A stretch of DNA of 40,851 nt, taken from NCBI GenBank assembly GCA_025980665.1, contig JAICXC010000037.1, positions 1 to 40,851 on the forward strand, given 5' to 3'. A program made the position numbers and the translations under genes. Shown in pieces: positions 24,560 to 32,446 of the stretch (positions within the stretch are counted from its first letter, which is position 1; the number at the start of each line of letters is the position of its first letter). Source of the stretch: Bryobacteraceae bacterium. Lineage in GTDB: Bacteria > Acidobacteriota > Terriglobia > Bryobacterales > Bryobacteraceae. The notes below the pieces were generated by a model. That model did not search any database and was not told the origin of the DNA. It saw nothing but the letters and a program-made list of their open reading frames with translations.

Positions 24560-25009
24560 TTATTGTCCCGGCGTTACGACAAACGCGATGAAAATTCCAG
24601 CGAAAATTATGCTCGACCACAGCACCAGCGAGATGCAGGCCACGGGCTTGTTCAATCCGGGCGATAGTTCGCCGCGCAGCAGCTTGCGCCGGATCGTATA
24701 GTGAAACACGATGGCCAGAACCAGTAGAACCATTTTGATCTGGAACGAAATGTTCAGGTAATACATATCCGGATCGGAGGAGAATAGCAGTGGGCCGGAT
24801 AGCAGCACCGTAATCAGCCCGAACAGGGTCCAGGGAGCCAGCACCTTGGCGAGTTCACCGGCGTTCTGGCGAAGTCCGAATCCCAATAGCCGGAAGTCGA
24901 CGAGCGCGATGGTGCCCAAAGTCATCGCAAATCCTAGAATATGGAAGCACTCCAGAATGGGAAAGGCCAGCGCACTCTCGTTCAGCGGATTCTCGAAAGC
25001 GATCAACAT
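24560..25009 (-). CDS. DUF6644-like four-helix membrane protein (first of pair)
   Basis: A 149-residue membrane protein with four helices: ILECFHILGFAMTLGTIALVD, LFGLITVLLSGPLLF, IKMVLLVLAIVFHYTI and ACISLVLWSSIIFAGIFIAFVV. Histidines in the first and third helices (FHILG, FHYTI) align with those of the downstream paralogue, hinting at a shared cofactor such as heme b, which is an inference. The gene begins 43 bases after an 83-residue open frame and ends two bases before its paralogue, so the three probably form an operon. Confidence 0.75.
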   Translation of the reverse strand: MLIAFENPLNESALAFPILECFHILGFAMTLGTIALVDFRLLGFGLRQNAGELAKVLAPWTLFGLITVLLSGPLLFSSDPDMYYLNISFQIKMVLLVLAIVFHYTIRRKLLRGELSPGLNKPVACISLVLWSSIIFAGIFIAFVVTPGQ

Positions 25010-25052
25010 AGTTCACCCGGGCGGGCCAACACAATAACTAACACAGAATGGG

Positions 25053-25304
25053 TCATGGAGGTATCGATCCGTTCACTTGCGCCCGCAACTGGCCATAGTT
25101 CACAACCTGAAAAAAAGGATGTTGCGGGGCAGCCGCGATGAACCGCGTGCGCCCTTCAGGATCTTCCCAAACCACAGCGAGTTCTCCGGTAAATCCCGCG
25201 CGCGCGGCTGCGGCTTGGAGGGCAGCGTAAGCGTTCCTTTGGTCGGCTTCAGGAAATGCGACCCATAGGGCGGTTCCGCAGATATTCAGATGTGCGACAG
25301 GAAT
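25053..25304 (-). CDS. 83-residue protein of unknown function with non-standard start
   Basis: The apparent gap between the DUF6644 pair and the repeat-protein gene holds an open frame of 83 codons on the minus strand that looks like a real protein: ALWVAFPEADQRNAYAALQ, then GELAVVWEDPEGRTRFIAAA and HPFFQVVNYGQLRAQVNGSI. No ATG, GTG or TTG opens it. The codons before the protein-like part are ACG (25307) and ATT (25304), preceded by TAG. TAGAAT ends exactly 6 bases before the ATT, matching the leaderless pattern of the window, so I place the start at ATT; an ATG mutated to ACG is the alternative. I do not recognise the family. It has no signal peptide or membrane helix and precedes the DUF6644 pair. 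Confidence 0.62.
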   Translation of the reverse strand: MPVAHLNICGTALWVAFPEADQRNAYAALQAAAARAGFTGELAVVWEDPEGRTRFIAAAPQHPFFQVVNYGQLRAQVNGSIPP

Positions 25305-25331
25305 CGTATCATTCTAGTTTAGAGTCTTGGG
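25305..25331. promoter_or_regulatory. Divergent promoters of the 83-residue gene and the repeat-protein gene
   Basis: TAGAAT on the minus strand (25316-25311) ends 6 bases before the ATT at 25304. TAGAGT on the plus strand (25320-25325) ends 6 bases before the ATG at 25332. The two -10 elements are only 3 bases apart, so polymerases would compete. Confidence 0.45.
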
Positions 25332-25724
25332 ATGATATCACGCTTACGCGAGATGGTGAAAGCCCGTGCCCTGCAGAAGTTGTTCGACCGCGAGTTTTAC
25401 TTGCGAACGAATCCGGACGTCGCAGCGGCCGGCGTCGATCCGCTGAGGCACTATCTGCGACACGGTGCCGCGGAAGAACGCCAGCCGCATCCGCTGTTCG
25501 ATCCGGTGCATTACCGGGCTTGCTGTCCGGAGGCGCGCGATGTGGAAAACCCCTTGCTGCATTTTCTGAAGATGCCACATATGAAACGGCCGGCGACGCA
25601 TCCGCTGTTCGACTGCCAAGCTTATGTAAGCGCCCATCCGGAGGCGTCTGGAAATCCTCTGGTGGATTACATGGGCCGAGATCGGCGTACCGGTCTTGAA
25701 GGAAGCCAGTTCGGACAATGCTGA
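25332..25724 (+). CDS. Repeat protein of the FDxxxY/DPLxHYL type
   Basis: A 130-residue protein made of about three copies of a 40-45-residue unit with the pattern LFDxxxY...NPxxxxxGxxPLxHYL: LFDREFYLRTNPDV then DPLRHYLRHGAAEERQPHP; LFDPVHY then NPLLHFLKMPHMKRPATHP; LFDCQAYVSAHPEA then NPLVDYMG. The same repeat is often found beside or fused to glycosyltransferases and sulfotransferases, so it may bind an acceptor or another subunit. No signal peptide is evident. Its end overlaps the sulfotransferase start by 7 bases, which suggests a coupled pair or a split version of a fused protein. Confidence 0.75.
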   Translation: MISRLREMVKARALQKLFDREFYLRTNPDVAAAGVDPLRHYLRHGAAEERQPHPLFDPVHYRACCPEARDVENPLLHFLKMPHMKRPATHPLFDCQAYVSAHPEASGNPLVDYMGRDRRTGLEGSQFGQC

Positions 25725-26536
25725 AAGAAGCCGCGGACGTGCGCTTCGTCCTGCTTCACTACCATTTCTTCAAGAACGCCGGCACCACTATTGAAGAGAT
25801 CCTGGCCCACAGCTTCTTTGAAAACTATGCGCGCCTGGATACCGAGGATTTCGATGGCGCCGTGAGCCAGGAGCAGCTGGTGACATTTCTGGAACGCAAT
25901 CCTAAGACCAAAGCCATCTCCAGCCATCAGTTTCGCTATCCGGTTCCGCAAGTGCCCGGACACATCTTTTTCGACCTATGTTTCCTGCGCGATCCGATCG
26001 ATCGAATCCGCTCCATGTACGATTACTTCCGCGAAAAGCCGGTACCAGGCGAGCCGGCCAGCGATCTCGCATGCGAGAAATCCATCGGCTCATTTATCGC
26101 TGAGCTGGTGGAACAGCATACGTATCGCGTCAGCAACGTACAAGTGAATTTGCTGGCCAACGGCATCGTTAACGATCCTCCGGCGGACGCGGATCTGAGT
26201 CGCGCCACCGAAGTCATGCGGAAAACGTCCTTCTTAGGCGTGGTCGATTGCTTCCACGAGAGTCTTGTCGCCGGGCAGTACTTTCTTCGACCCGTGTTTC
26301 CGACTCTTGCTCTGGCGCAACAGCCGGCGAACGTTTCCAGCGCATCTCGAATGGACACGTTCCGTAAGGCCTGCGATGCCGATGTTTATGCCGAACTGGT
26401 GCGACTGAATGCTCTTGATCAAGAACTGGTGGATCGCGCCCGCGCTGAAGTGCATCGCCGGTTTTCGATGGTCCCGAACGGGCCGGCGCGTTTACGGCAA
26501 TTACAGGAAGCGGTCGGGGTTAAAACATTAGCTTGA
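25718..26536 (+). CDS. Sulfotransferase-family protein
   Basis: A 272-residue protein with features of PAPS-dependent sulfotransferases. The 5'-phosphosulfate loop is HFFKNAGTTIEEIL (about 15-28), with the lysine and threonines placed as usual, and the 3'-phosphate motif is CFLRDPIDRIRSMY (about 88-101). The FKNAGTT form is typical of the carbohydrate-type Sulfotransfer_2 group, which modifies polysaccharides or glycolipids. The substrate is unknown. It overlaps the repeat protein by 7 bases and the convergent TonB-receptor gene by 17. Confidence 0.85.
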   Translation: MLKEAADVRFVLLHYHFFKNAGTTIEEILAHSFFENYARLDTEDFDGAVSQEQLVTFLERNPKTKAISSHQFRYPVPQVPGHIFFDLCFLRDPIDRIRSMYDYFREKPVPGEPASDLACEKSIGSFIAELVEQHTYRVSNVQVNLLANGIVNDPPADADLSRATEVMRKTSFLGVVDCFHESLVAGQYFLRPVFPTLALAQQPANVSSASRMDTFRKACDADVYAELVRLNALDQELVDRARAEVHRRFSMVPNGPARLRQLQEAVGVKTLA

Positions 26537-29500
26537 GCCCAAACTGAATTTGCCGCGGAGTAGTCGCCAGACTGGTGATAAGTCCCGCCGTGGGATTGTT
26601 GACATACACGGGCGCTGTCGCCGATCCGGTGTTGGTGAACACCGTTTGATTCGGCGAAGCATAGTTCGTATGGTTCATCAGATTGAAAACTTCGGCGCGG
26701 AACTGCAAGCCGACCCGCTCGGATAACGGGATATTCTTCAATACGGAAGCATCAACTTCGGCCAGGCCGGGCCCGCTATAGACGCCACGTCCTAAGTTTC
26801 CGAATGTGCCGAAGGCCGGACGAGTGAACGCATTCGGGTCGAACCATTGGTTCGGATTCCCGGTCACCACCGGACCAGTGAAAGCCGGATTCAGATTCGG
26901 CCGGTCAGGGTTTCTGGTATCTCCGTCGCCGGAAACGTTCGCACCGATCTGAGGTGTAAACGGGAAGCCGCTGAGCAGCGTCGTAATCTCGTTCAACTGC
27001 CAGCCGCCGATGATCTTGTTAGCATTTTTGCCGGCATTGCCCATCCAACGTTGACCTTTGCCGAAGGGCAAATCGTAATGGGCCGAAAAGCTTGCCTGAT
27101 GCGTAACGTTCAACGCCGAAGGTCCCCAATCGCGCTTCAGATCGGCGCGGTCCATCACCATCTGCGGCTGATTGGCAGCCTGGGCGATGGTCAGCGCCGA
27201 GTTTTCATCCAGATTCTTCGACCAGGTGTAGTTGGCCCGGATCTGAAAGCCGCGCGCCAAGCGATGATTTACGTCGATCTGCAGAGCGTTGTAGCTGGTG
27301 TTGCCTTCCGAATACCAGAAGAATCCGTTGGATACGAACGTCGTAGGACGCGTTCCTACGGGAATGTACTGCGCCCCTTGGGCCACATGGCTCTGAAGCG
27401 CCGCGACCACGGGTGTGCCCGCTGCGGTGGTTCCACCCGCAGTGCAGCCAGCCGCATTGGAACAGATCTGCGCCGGGATGCTATTGGGATCGATGCTGAC
27501 GAACTGGTGGTATCCGAACGATCCGACGTAGGCCACCCGGAGGCTCGTGTTGCGGTCTAGCTGCTGTTCGACAGTGAAGTTCCACTCCTCCACCGTGGGT
27601 GTCTTGGCGTCCGGCTGCACGCCCACAGGCGCATAGATCGAGCACTGTGTGCTGGGGATCCCAGGCCCGCACGGTTGCAGCGGCGTTGTGTTTGGAAGCA
27701 CCGGAACGAGGTTCGGCAGCAAACCGTTGAAGGTGATGGTCCCGTTGTAGGGATATAGCGAGTTGAGCTGAAAGGCGAGGTCGTCGATCAGCGAATAGTA
27801 CACCCCGAACCCCGCGCGGATGGCGGTCTTGCCTTTGCCGAACGGATCCCAGGCCACGGAGGCGCGCGGAGAGAATAAACGCGTCGCATTGTTTTCCGTG
27901 AATGCAGAACTTCCGACCCGCGTTTTAGGCAGCAGAATGCCGTTGCCGTCGGTAATATAGTTGGCGGCGCGTCCCGCCACCTCGTTCCATCCAGTGGTGA
28001 ATTCGTGCCGCAAGCCGAGCTGTACCGTAAGATTTCGCCGGAGCTTGATCGTGTCGTCCACATACCAGGCGCCGAACAAACTTCGCCATCCGAGAGTGTT
28101 GGCAGTCGGCACCACCTGAAAATTCGTCAAGGTCCCCGACAGGAAGGTAGTCAAACTCGCGAACGTAGCGACGCCGAGTTGCCGGGAAGCGACATTCTCG
28201 TTGTCCTGGAGGCGCTGGAACCAGACCCCTGCGTTGATCTGATGTCTTCCTTTTGTAAACGAAATGCCGTCCGAGAAGGTGAAGAGATTGCGGCGATTCC
28301 ATACGTTCGCATTGTTACTCGGGCCGGCCGCTGTGAGAGCCGACGATCCGGTGGTGGTCTGCGCGCCTCCTACGACAATTCCGCCCGGTCCGAATCCAGT
28401 AACGAACGAAAGATTGGACGGAAAGGAGATGGTGGAGGAAGAATCGTAATTGAAGCCCGAACGAGAGAAGCCCGCGCGAAAGGTGTTCAGAAAACGGGGT
28501 GAGAAAACGTGGGTCTCCTCCAGGCTGGTCACCTGGTTACGAAGGCGGAGTGCCGAGGCGAATAGGGGATCCGGCGCCGGAATCACGCTATTGCCGTCGT
28601 CGATGGTATACGATGCCGAAAGCGTGTCCTGCTCCCGCAGATTGTAATCCGCGCGCGCGGTCCCAAAATCTTCCTGGATCGGATTCTTGGGATTGTAGGT
28701 TGCCTTGGCGATCCCCGGTCCGAGCGACGGACCATTGGGAGCTGGCCACAGCGCCAGATATTTCAACATCGACTGGTTGATGCCCGCCGGGTTCGCAACG
28801 GTGTTCAAATTCGGGACCGTGCTGACACTAGTGGTGGCCAGGCTTTGCCGGAATCCTTCATAGTTCCCGAACACGAACAATTTATCTTTCTTGATCGGGC
28901 CCCCCAGCGACCCGCCGAACTGGTTGCGGCGGAAAGGCGGGGCGGAGGCTCCGTGATCGAAGGTGCTTCTGGAGTCCAGTACGTTGTTTCGCAGGAACTC
29001 ATATAACGATCCATGCAGCGCGTTCGTTCCCGACTGGGTGACCACGCTGACCTGGCCTCCCGCGCGCTTGCCGTACTGTGCGCTGTACGTATCGGTGAGC
29101 ACGTTGAATTCACGCACGGCATCGATACCTAGAAGCTCGCCGCTGACGCCGCCAGGAGTGACCGCGAGCTGGCTGGTTCCGGTATATTCGATCCCATTCA
29201 GCAGGACCACGTTCTCCATGGGACGCCGGCCCGCTACAGAGAACGTATTTCCGTTGCTGGTGCTCGTCGACGGACTCTTCAGAACATAGTCGATGATCCC
29301 GGGGTTGAGCGTCATCAGATTGTCGAAGCTGCGGCCGTTGAGTGGCAGTTCTTTGATCTGGCGCTCATCTACCAGTCCGGAAATGGCGGCGGTGGTGGTG
29401 TTGACCAGGGGAGTATCGGCGGTCACGGTGACTTCTTCGGAAACCGTACCCACCTCCAGCCGCAAGTTGGCGACAGCCTCTTGTCCAACCGCCAGGTTGA

Positions 29501-29774
29501 TTCCCAAACGGACCGAGGTTTTGAATCCGTTTTTCTCGGCACGCACTTCCTGCTGGCCTACCGGCACGGAAACGATTCGGTAAGCTCCGCGTTCGTCGGT
29601 TGTCGTAGTTCGCGTAGCATCCGTATCCACCGTCTTTACAGTGACGGTCGCTCCCGGAATCCCGGCATCCGTGGCGTCCACGACCCGTCCGGAAAGCACG
29701 CCGGTTACTTGCGCCCAACCGCTTTCCGCGCACGCTACGAGCGTCAACATACCGATGAAAAGCAGTTTCTTCAT
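26520..29774 (-). CDS. Oar-like TonB-dependent receptor with carboxypeptidase-regulatory domain
   Basis: A 1084-residue outer-membrane receptor. A signal peptide (1-21, ending GWA) is followed by a carboxypeptidase-regulatory-like domain (about 24-110; VTGVLSGRVVDATDAGIPGA, ending GQEAVANLRLEVG), then a TonB plug (about 120-245; RQIKELPLNGRSFDNLMTLNPGI) and a large barrel ending in a terminal phenylalanine (RQIQFGLKLMF). Such Oar-type receptors are numerous in Acidobacteriota and probably import oligosaccharides or other large nutrients; here the substrate is unknown. This is one of the few genes with a clear ribosome site: AGGAG at 29784-29780, five bases from the ATG. It begins 15 bases after the DUF58 gene. 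Confidence 0.95.
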   Translation of the reverse strand: MKKLLFIGMLTLVACAESGWAQVTGVLSGRVVDATDAGIPGATVTVKTVDTDATRTTTTDERGAYRIVSVPVGQQEVRAEKNGFKTSVRLGINLAVGQEAVANLRLEVGTVSEEVTVTADTPLVNTTTAAISGLVDERQIKELPLNGRSFDNLMTLNPGIIDYVLKSPSTSTSNGNTFSVAGRRPMENVVLLNGIEYTGTSQLAVTPGGVSGELLGIDAVREFNVLTDTYSAQYGKRAGGQVSVVTQSGTNALHGSLYEFLRNNVLDSRSTFDHGASAPPFRRNQFGGSLGGPIKKDKLFVFGNYEGFRQSLATTSVSTVPNLNTVANPAGINQSMLKYLALWPAPNGPSLGPGIAKATYNPKNPIQEDFGTARADYNLREQDTLSASYTIDDGNSVIPAPDPLFASALRLRNQVTSLEETHVFSPRFLNTFRAGFSRSGFNYDSSSTISFPSNLSFVTGFGPGGIVVGGAQTTTGSSALTAAGPSNNANVWNRRNLFTFSDGISFTKGRHQINAGVWFQRLQDNENVASRQLGVATFASLTTFLSGTLTNFQVVPTANTLGWRSLFGAWYVDDTIKLRRNLTVQLGLRHEFTTGWNEVAGRAANYITDGNGILLPKTRVGSSAFTENNATRLFSPRASVAWDPFGKGKTAIRAGFGVYYSLIDDLAFQLNSLYPYNGTITFNGLLPNLVPVLPNTTPLQPCGPGIPSTQCSIYAPVGVQPDAKTPTVEEWNFTVEQQLDRNTSLRVAYVGSFGYHQFVSIDPNSIPAQICSNAAGCTAGGTTAAGTPVVAALQSHVAQGAQYIPVGTRPTTFVSNGFFWYSEGNTSYNALQIDVNHRLARGFQIRANYTWSKNLDENSALTIAQAANQPQMVMDRADLKRDWGPSALNVTHQASFSAHYDLPFGKGQRWMGNAGKNANKIIGGWQLNEITTLLSGFPFTPQIGANVSGDGDTRNPDRPNLNPAFTGPVVTGNPNQWFDPNAFTRPAFGTFGNLGRGVYSGPGLAEVDASVLKNIPLSERVGLQFRAEVFNLMNHTNYASPNQTVFTNTGSATAPVYVNNPTAGLITSLATTPRQIQFGLKLMF

Positions 29775-29789
29775 GGAATCTCCTGTGAT

Positions 29790-30914
29790 TCAGCGGTGGC
29801 GGTCCCAGGCATCCGGGCCCACCACCCGAGTCCCGGCGCCTTCGTCTGTGCCCCATCCAAGCTCGGACATCCTGCCTGGATGGGCCGTGAACACAATCTG
29901 GAAACTGGCGGCTTCATCGGGACCCTCTGGAGGCTTTCCCCGCATCGGGGAGACCAAAGCCAAGTATTTAAGGATAGTATAGATGTCCCCCGGCTCGGGC
30001 AGAGTTCCATCGAACTCCTGCGTCCTCAGGCGGACACGGGTTTCCCCCAGCGACAGGTGATACGCCAGAAATGCCGCGCATTCGATGGCCGATTCGAACC
30101 ACTCGTCCGCATTAAACGGAATGTCCAGATCCAAATAGATCAGGACGCTCCGTTCGTGTTCCCGGACGTATTCGCGAACCTGAAGATCGCGAGTGTGGGC
30201 CGTGGCCTTCCAATCGACATGGCGAGCGCTTTCGAGCGCTTCATAGGGACGAATGCGATAAAAATCGTGGCCGCGCCCGCGCTCAAGGGTCTCCAGTTCG
30301 CCAGTCACGGCGGCCAGTAGGGATTCGAAGCCCGGTTGCGGATCGAGGCAAGGATACACCAGAATCTCGTGACGGGCGGTAATCATCTCGCGTCGTTCGG
30401 CGAATCCGAAGGGGAAGCGGGTGGAGAACTGGAACGTCCGTTCCTTCTGCGCGCCGCGCCGGGCGAAGTACACATCCACCGCCTCTTCCACGGTGCCTCC
30501 TCCCGGCAAGACCGGGAAGTAAAGAATCGTATCGAACCCGCTTTCCGCCGCGCCTTCGAGGTGAATGCTGAACGAGGGAATCCAGCGCTTAGTGTTCTTT
30601 AGGCGTACGCCCGCGCGGACTTTTCGCCGCGCCGAGATGTGTTGCGGCAGGAATAGCTCGAGCTCGAGGCCAGCCAGGCTCAGTTTGCTGATGAACCCGG
30701 AAATCATGAAGGTGGCGAGCATCGCCGCCAGGATCAGGAACATCAGATTGTTGGCGGAAACGAATGCAATCATGGCAACCACCAGTAGTGTCGCGGTGTA
30801 AGCCAGACCGGTGCGTGTCACCTGCTGGCGCAATTGCGGCGGCCATAGCGATTTGCTCCGAAGCCAGGATTGCAGCGAACCGAGCACAATGGCTTCAGTG
30901 TACCGTCCGTGCAC
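29790..30914 (-). CDS. DUF58-domain protein
   Basis: A 374-residue protein of the DUF58 family. Two membrane helices sit near the N-terminus (AYTATLLVVAMIAFV and LMFLILAAMLATFMISGF), then a beta-rich domain, then the DUF58 core with the characteristic DFYRIRPYEALESARHVDWKA motif and a von-Willebrand-A-like segment RSVLIYLDLD. DUF58 proteins usually sit with a MoxR AAA ATPase and a transglutaminase; neither is here, which is unusual. I chose the GTG at 30914 because TAATCT ends exactly 8 bases upstream. The frame also runs up to a TTG at 30965, and GTG 30887 is another option. Confidence 0.82.
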   Translation of the reverse strand: MHGRYTEAIVLGSLQSWLRSKSLWPPQLRQQVTRTGLAYTATLLVVAMIAFVSANNLMFLILAAMLATFMISGFISKLSLAGLELELFLPQHISARRKVRAGVRLKNTKRWIPSFSIHLEGAAESGFDTILYFPVLPGGGTVEEAVDVYFARRGAQKERTFQFSTRFPFGFAERREMITARHEILVYPCLDPQPGFESLLAAVTGELETLERGRGHDFYRIRPYEALESARHVDWKATAHTRDLQVREYVREHERSVLIYLDLDIPFNADEWFESAIECAAFLAYHLSLGETRVRLRTQEFDGTLPEPGDIYTILKYLALVSPMRGKPPEGPDEAASFQIVFTAHPGRMSELGWGTDEGAGTRVVGPDAWDRHR

Positions 30915-31088
30915 CGGCGGCGAGATTAAGCCGGGTCCGCATACCGTGGCGGGTAAATCTTGCAAGCTGGCAAGCGGAGCTCGGTTGGCCGAGCAGAGAA
31001 GCCCTGGAGGAACACGCCTCGTCCGATGGCATTTAGGTTGCTGCGACTTCTCATGGATCTTGGGCGGTAATTTCGAACCTTGGTCGCT
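30915..31088. other. Intergenic stretch between DUF58 and secreted-protein genes
   Basis: This divergent gap holds TAATCT (30928-30923, minus) just before the DUF58 start and a short dyad CTTGC-N6-GCAAG near 30958-30973. No ORF with protein-like sequence is visible apart from the longer DUF58 option. I see no clear promoter for the rightward gene. Confidence 0.4.
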
Positions 31089-31937
31089 ATGAGATTTATC
31101 TTCCTCGTGGTGCTAAGCCGCCGTTCTCGGTCGCTTACCGGCCTCCTCAGCGGGATGATCCTGTGCCTGCCGTTCCTCCGGGCTGAACCAGTAGCTGTGC
31201 ACCACTTGGAGGGAACCGTGCACGGATTTCTTGCTTTGAGCACGATGGACGGCAAGATTCTTGCTCCCGGTGATCTCATCCAGGTCATTCGTGGGAATCA
31301 AGTAGTGTCGCGTCTAGTCTTTCGCTTTAAGGACGGCTCGCTCGACGACGAAACCGCAATATTTACTCAGCGCGGCAGCCTTCGCCTGGTAAGCGACCAC
31401 CACATACAGAAAGGCCCGGCGTTCCCGCATCCCATGGACGTTTTGATCACCGCCTCTACCGGCCAAGTCACCGTCCGCTTTATGGACGATCACGGTCGAG
31501 AAAAGGTCGAAATGGACCATCTCGACCTTCCTCCCGATCTGGCTAATGGCATCGTTCTAAATATTTTGAAAAACATCCAGCCCGAGACAAAAGAGACGAA
31601 GATGTCTTACGTGGCGGCTACTCCAAAGCCACGGCTTGTCAAGCTCTCGATCGTTCCCCAAGGCGAAGAAACATTTTGGGTTGCTAGCTCAGGCTTCAAA
31701 GCGGTGCGTTTCACCATAAAGCCCGAGCTCGGCGGCATCGCGGGCGTGATCGCGCCACTTCTGGGCAAACAGCCTGCCGATATTAACGTGTGGGTTGCCG
31801 GCGGGGAAGCTCCGACGTTCGTGAAACTCGAAGGCCCTTTATACCTGGGCGGTCCCATTTGGCGCATTCAATTGACGAGTCCCATTTGGCGTCAATCGCA
31901 GCAGAAAAGTATCCCGGATCATCCTCAGAACAAGTGA
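31089..31937 (+). CDS. Secreted protein of unknown function
   Basis: A 282-residue protein that I do not recognise. The N-terminus (MRFIFLVVLSRRSRSLTGLL, then a hydrophobic run ending PFLRAEP at about 33) looks like a long signal peptide. The mature part is beta-rich, including VVSRLVFRFKDGSLDDETAIF and a SDHHIQKGPAFPHPMDVLI segment, suggestive of a DUF3108-like barrel or lipid-binding fold, though this is only a resemblance. The C-terminal region has GGPIWRIQLTSPIW. I chose ATG 31089; a TTG at 31080 lies in frame. It is followed at 60 bases by another secreted protein. Confidence 0.7.
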   Translation: MRFIFLVVLSRRSRSLTGLLSGMILCLPFLRAEPVAVHHLEGTVHGFLALSTMDGKILAPGDLIQVIRGNQVVSRLVFRFKDGSLDDETAIFTQRGSLRLVSDHHIQKGPAFPHPMDVLITASTGQVTVRFMDDHGREKVEMDHLDLPPDLANGIVLNILKNIQPETKETKMSYVAATPKPRLVKLSIVPQGEETFWVASSGFKAVRFTIKPELGGIAGVIAPLLGKQPADINVWVAGGEAPTFVKLEGPLYLGGPIWRIQLTSPIWRQSQQKSIPDHPQNK

Positions 31938-31960
31938 GGTAGGCCAGCGAGCACGCCCGC

Positions 31961-31989
31961 TTAAGCGTACCGTTCTCTAGGAGTATGCT
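31961..31989 (+). promoter_or_regulatory. Promoter of the 149-residue secreted protein
   Basis: TTAAGC (31961-31966), a 17-base spacer and TATGCT (31984-31989) lie 7 bases before the ATG at 31997, another leaderless-type layout. A TAGGAG sequence at 31978-31983 is too far from the ATG (13 bases) to be a good ribosome site. Confidence 0.45.
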
Positions 31990-31996
31990 CTAGATC

Positions 31997-32446
31997 ATGC
32001 AGTCCAAATTACATCTCGGTCTGTTCGCCTTGTGCTGTCTGCCCGCTTTCGCTCAACTCGATTCCTCAACGCTACGCGCAAAGCTCGGCCAGCCGTTGAA
32101 TCAGGAAACCTTCCATATGCCCGCTGGATTCGACCTGATCGTTGACTACGGAACAGGCACTACCCTGGTGTGCAAATTGAAAGTTCCCGCGATGATGCCT
32201 AGAGTCGAAGGGAAAAACTCGAACGGCACAGATCTGAAGCAGCGCATGGTCGATTTCCTCGCCGACTTGGTTCCTGCTTCGATGCGTGGCAAAGGAGGCC
32301 AAACAATACTGTTTCAGAGCGGTTTGGTTTCTATGAGGACTACCGAATACGAGAATGTCACTGTCAGTGAAATCCAGAACAACGCCGAGCCCGAGAACGG
32401 CACGATAACCATAAAGTTCAAGAACGCTGGTTGCCAAACGCCCTAG
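31997..32446 (+). CDS. Small secreted protein of unknown function
   Basis: A 149-residue protein with a clean signal peptide (1-19, MQSKLHLGLFALCCLPAFAQ). The mature 130 residues have no motif I know; two cysteines remain (in LVCKLKVP and at the end, NAGCQTP), which could form a disulfide in the periplasm. Strand-like segments include FDLIVDYGTGTTLVC and NGTITIKFKNAG. It may be co-expressed with the preceding secreted protein. The 3' end overlaps the convergent UvrC-like gene by four bases. Confidence 0.7.
   Translation: MQSKLHLGLFALCCLPAFAQLDSSTLRAKLGQPLNQETFHMPAGFDLIVDYGTGTTLVCKLKVPAMMPRVEGKNSNGTDLKQRMVDFLADLVPASMRGKGGQTILFQSGLVSMRTTEYENVTVSEIQNNAEPENGTITIKFKNAGCQTP

Noticed and set aside
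24558..24620. Upstream start for the second DUF6644-like protein
   Set aside because: It would overlap the preceding paralogue by 61 bases and adds a sequence with no membrane or family character.
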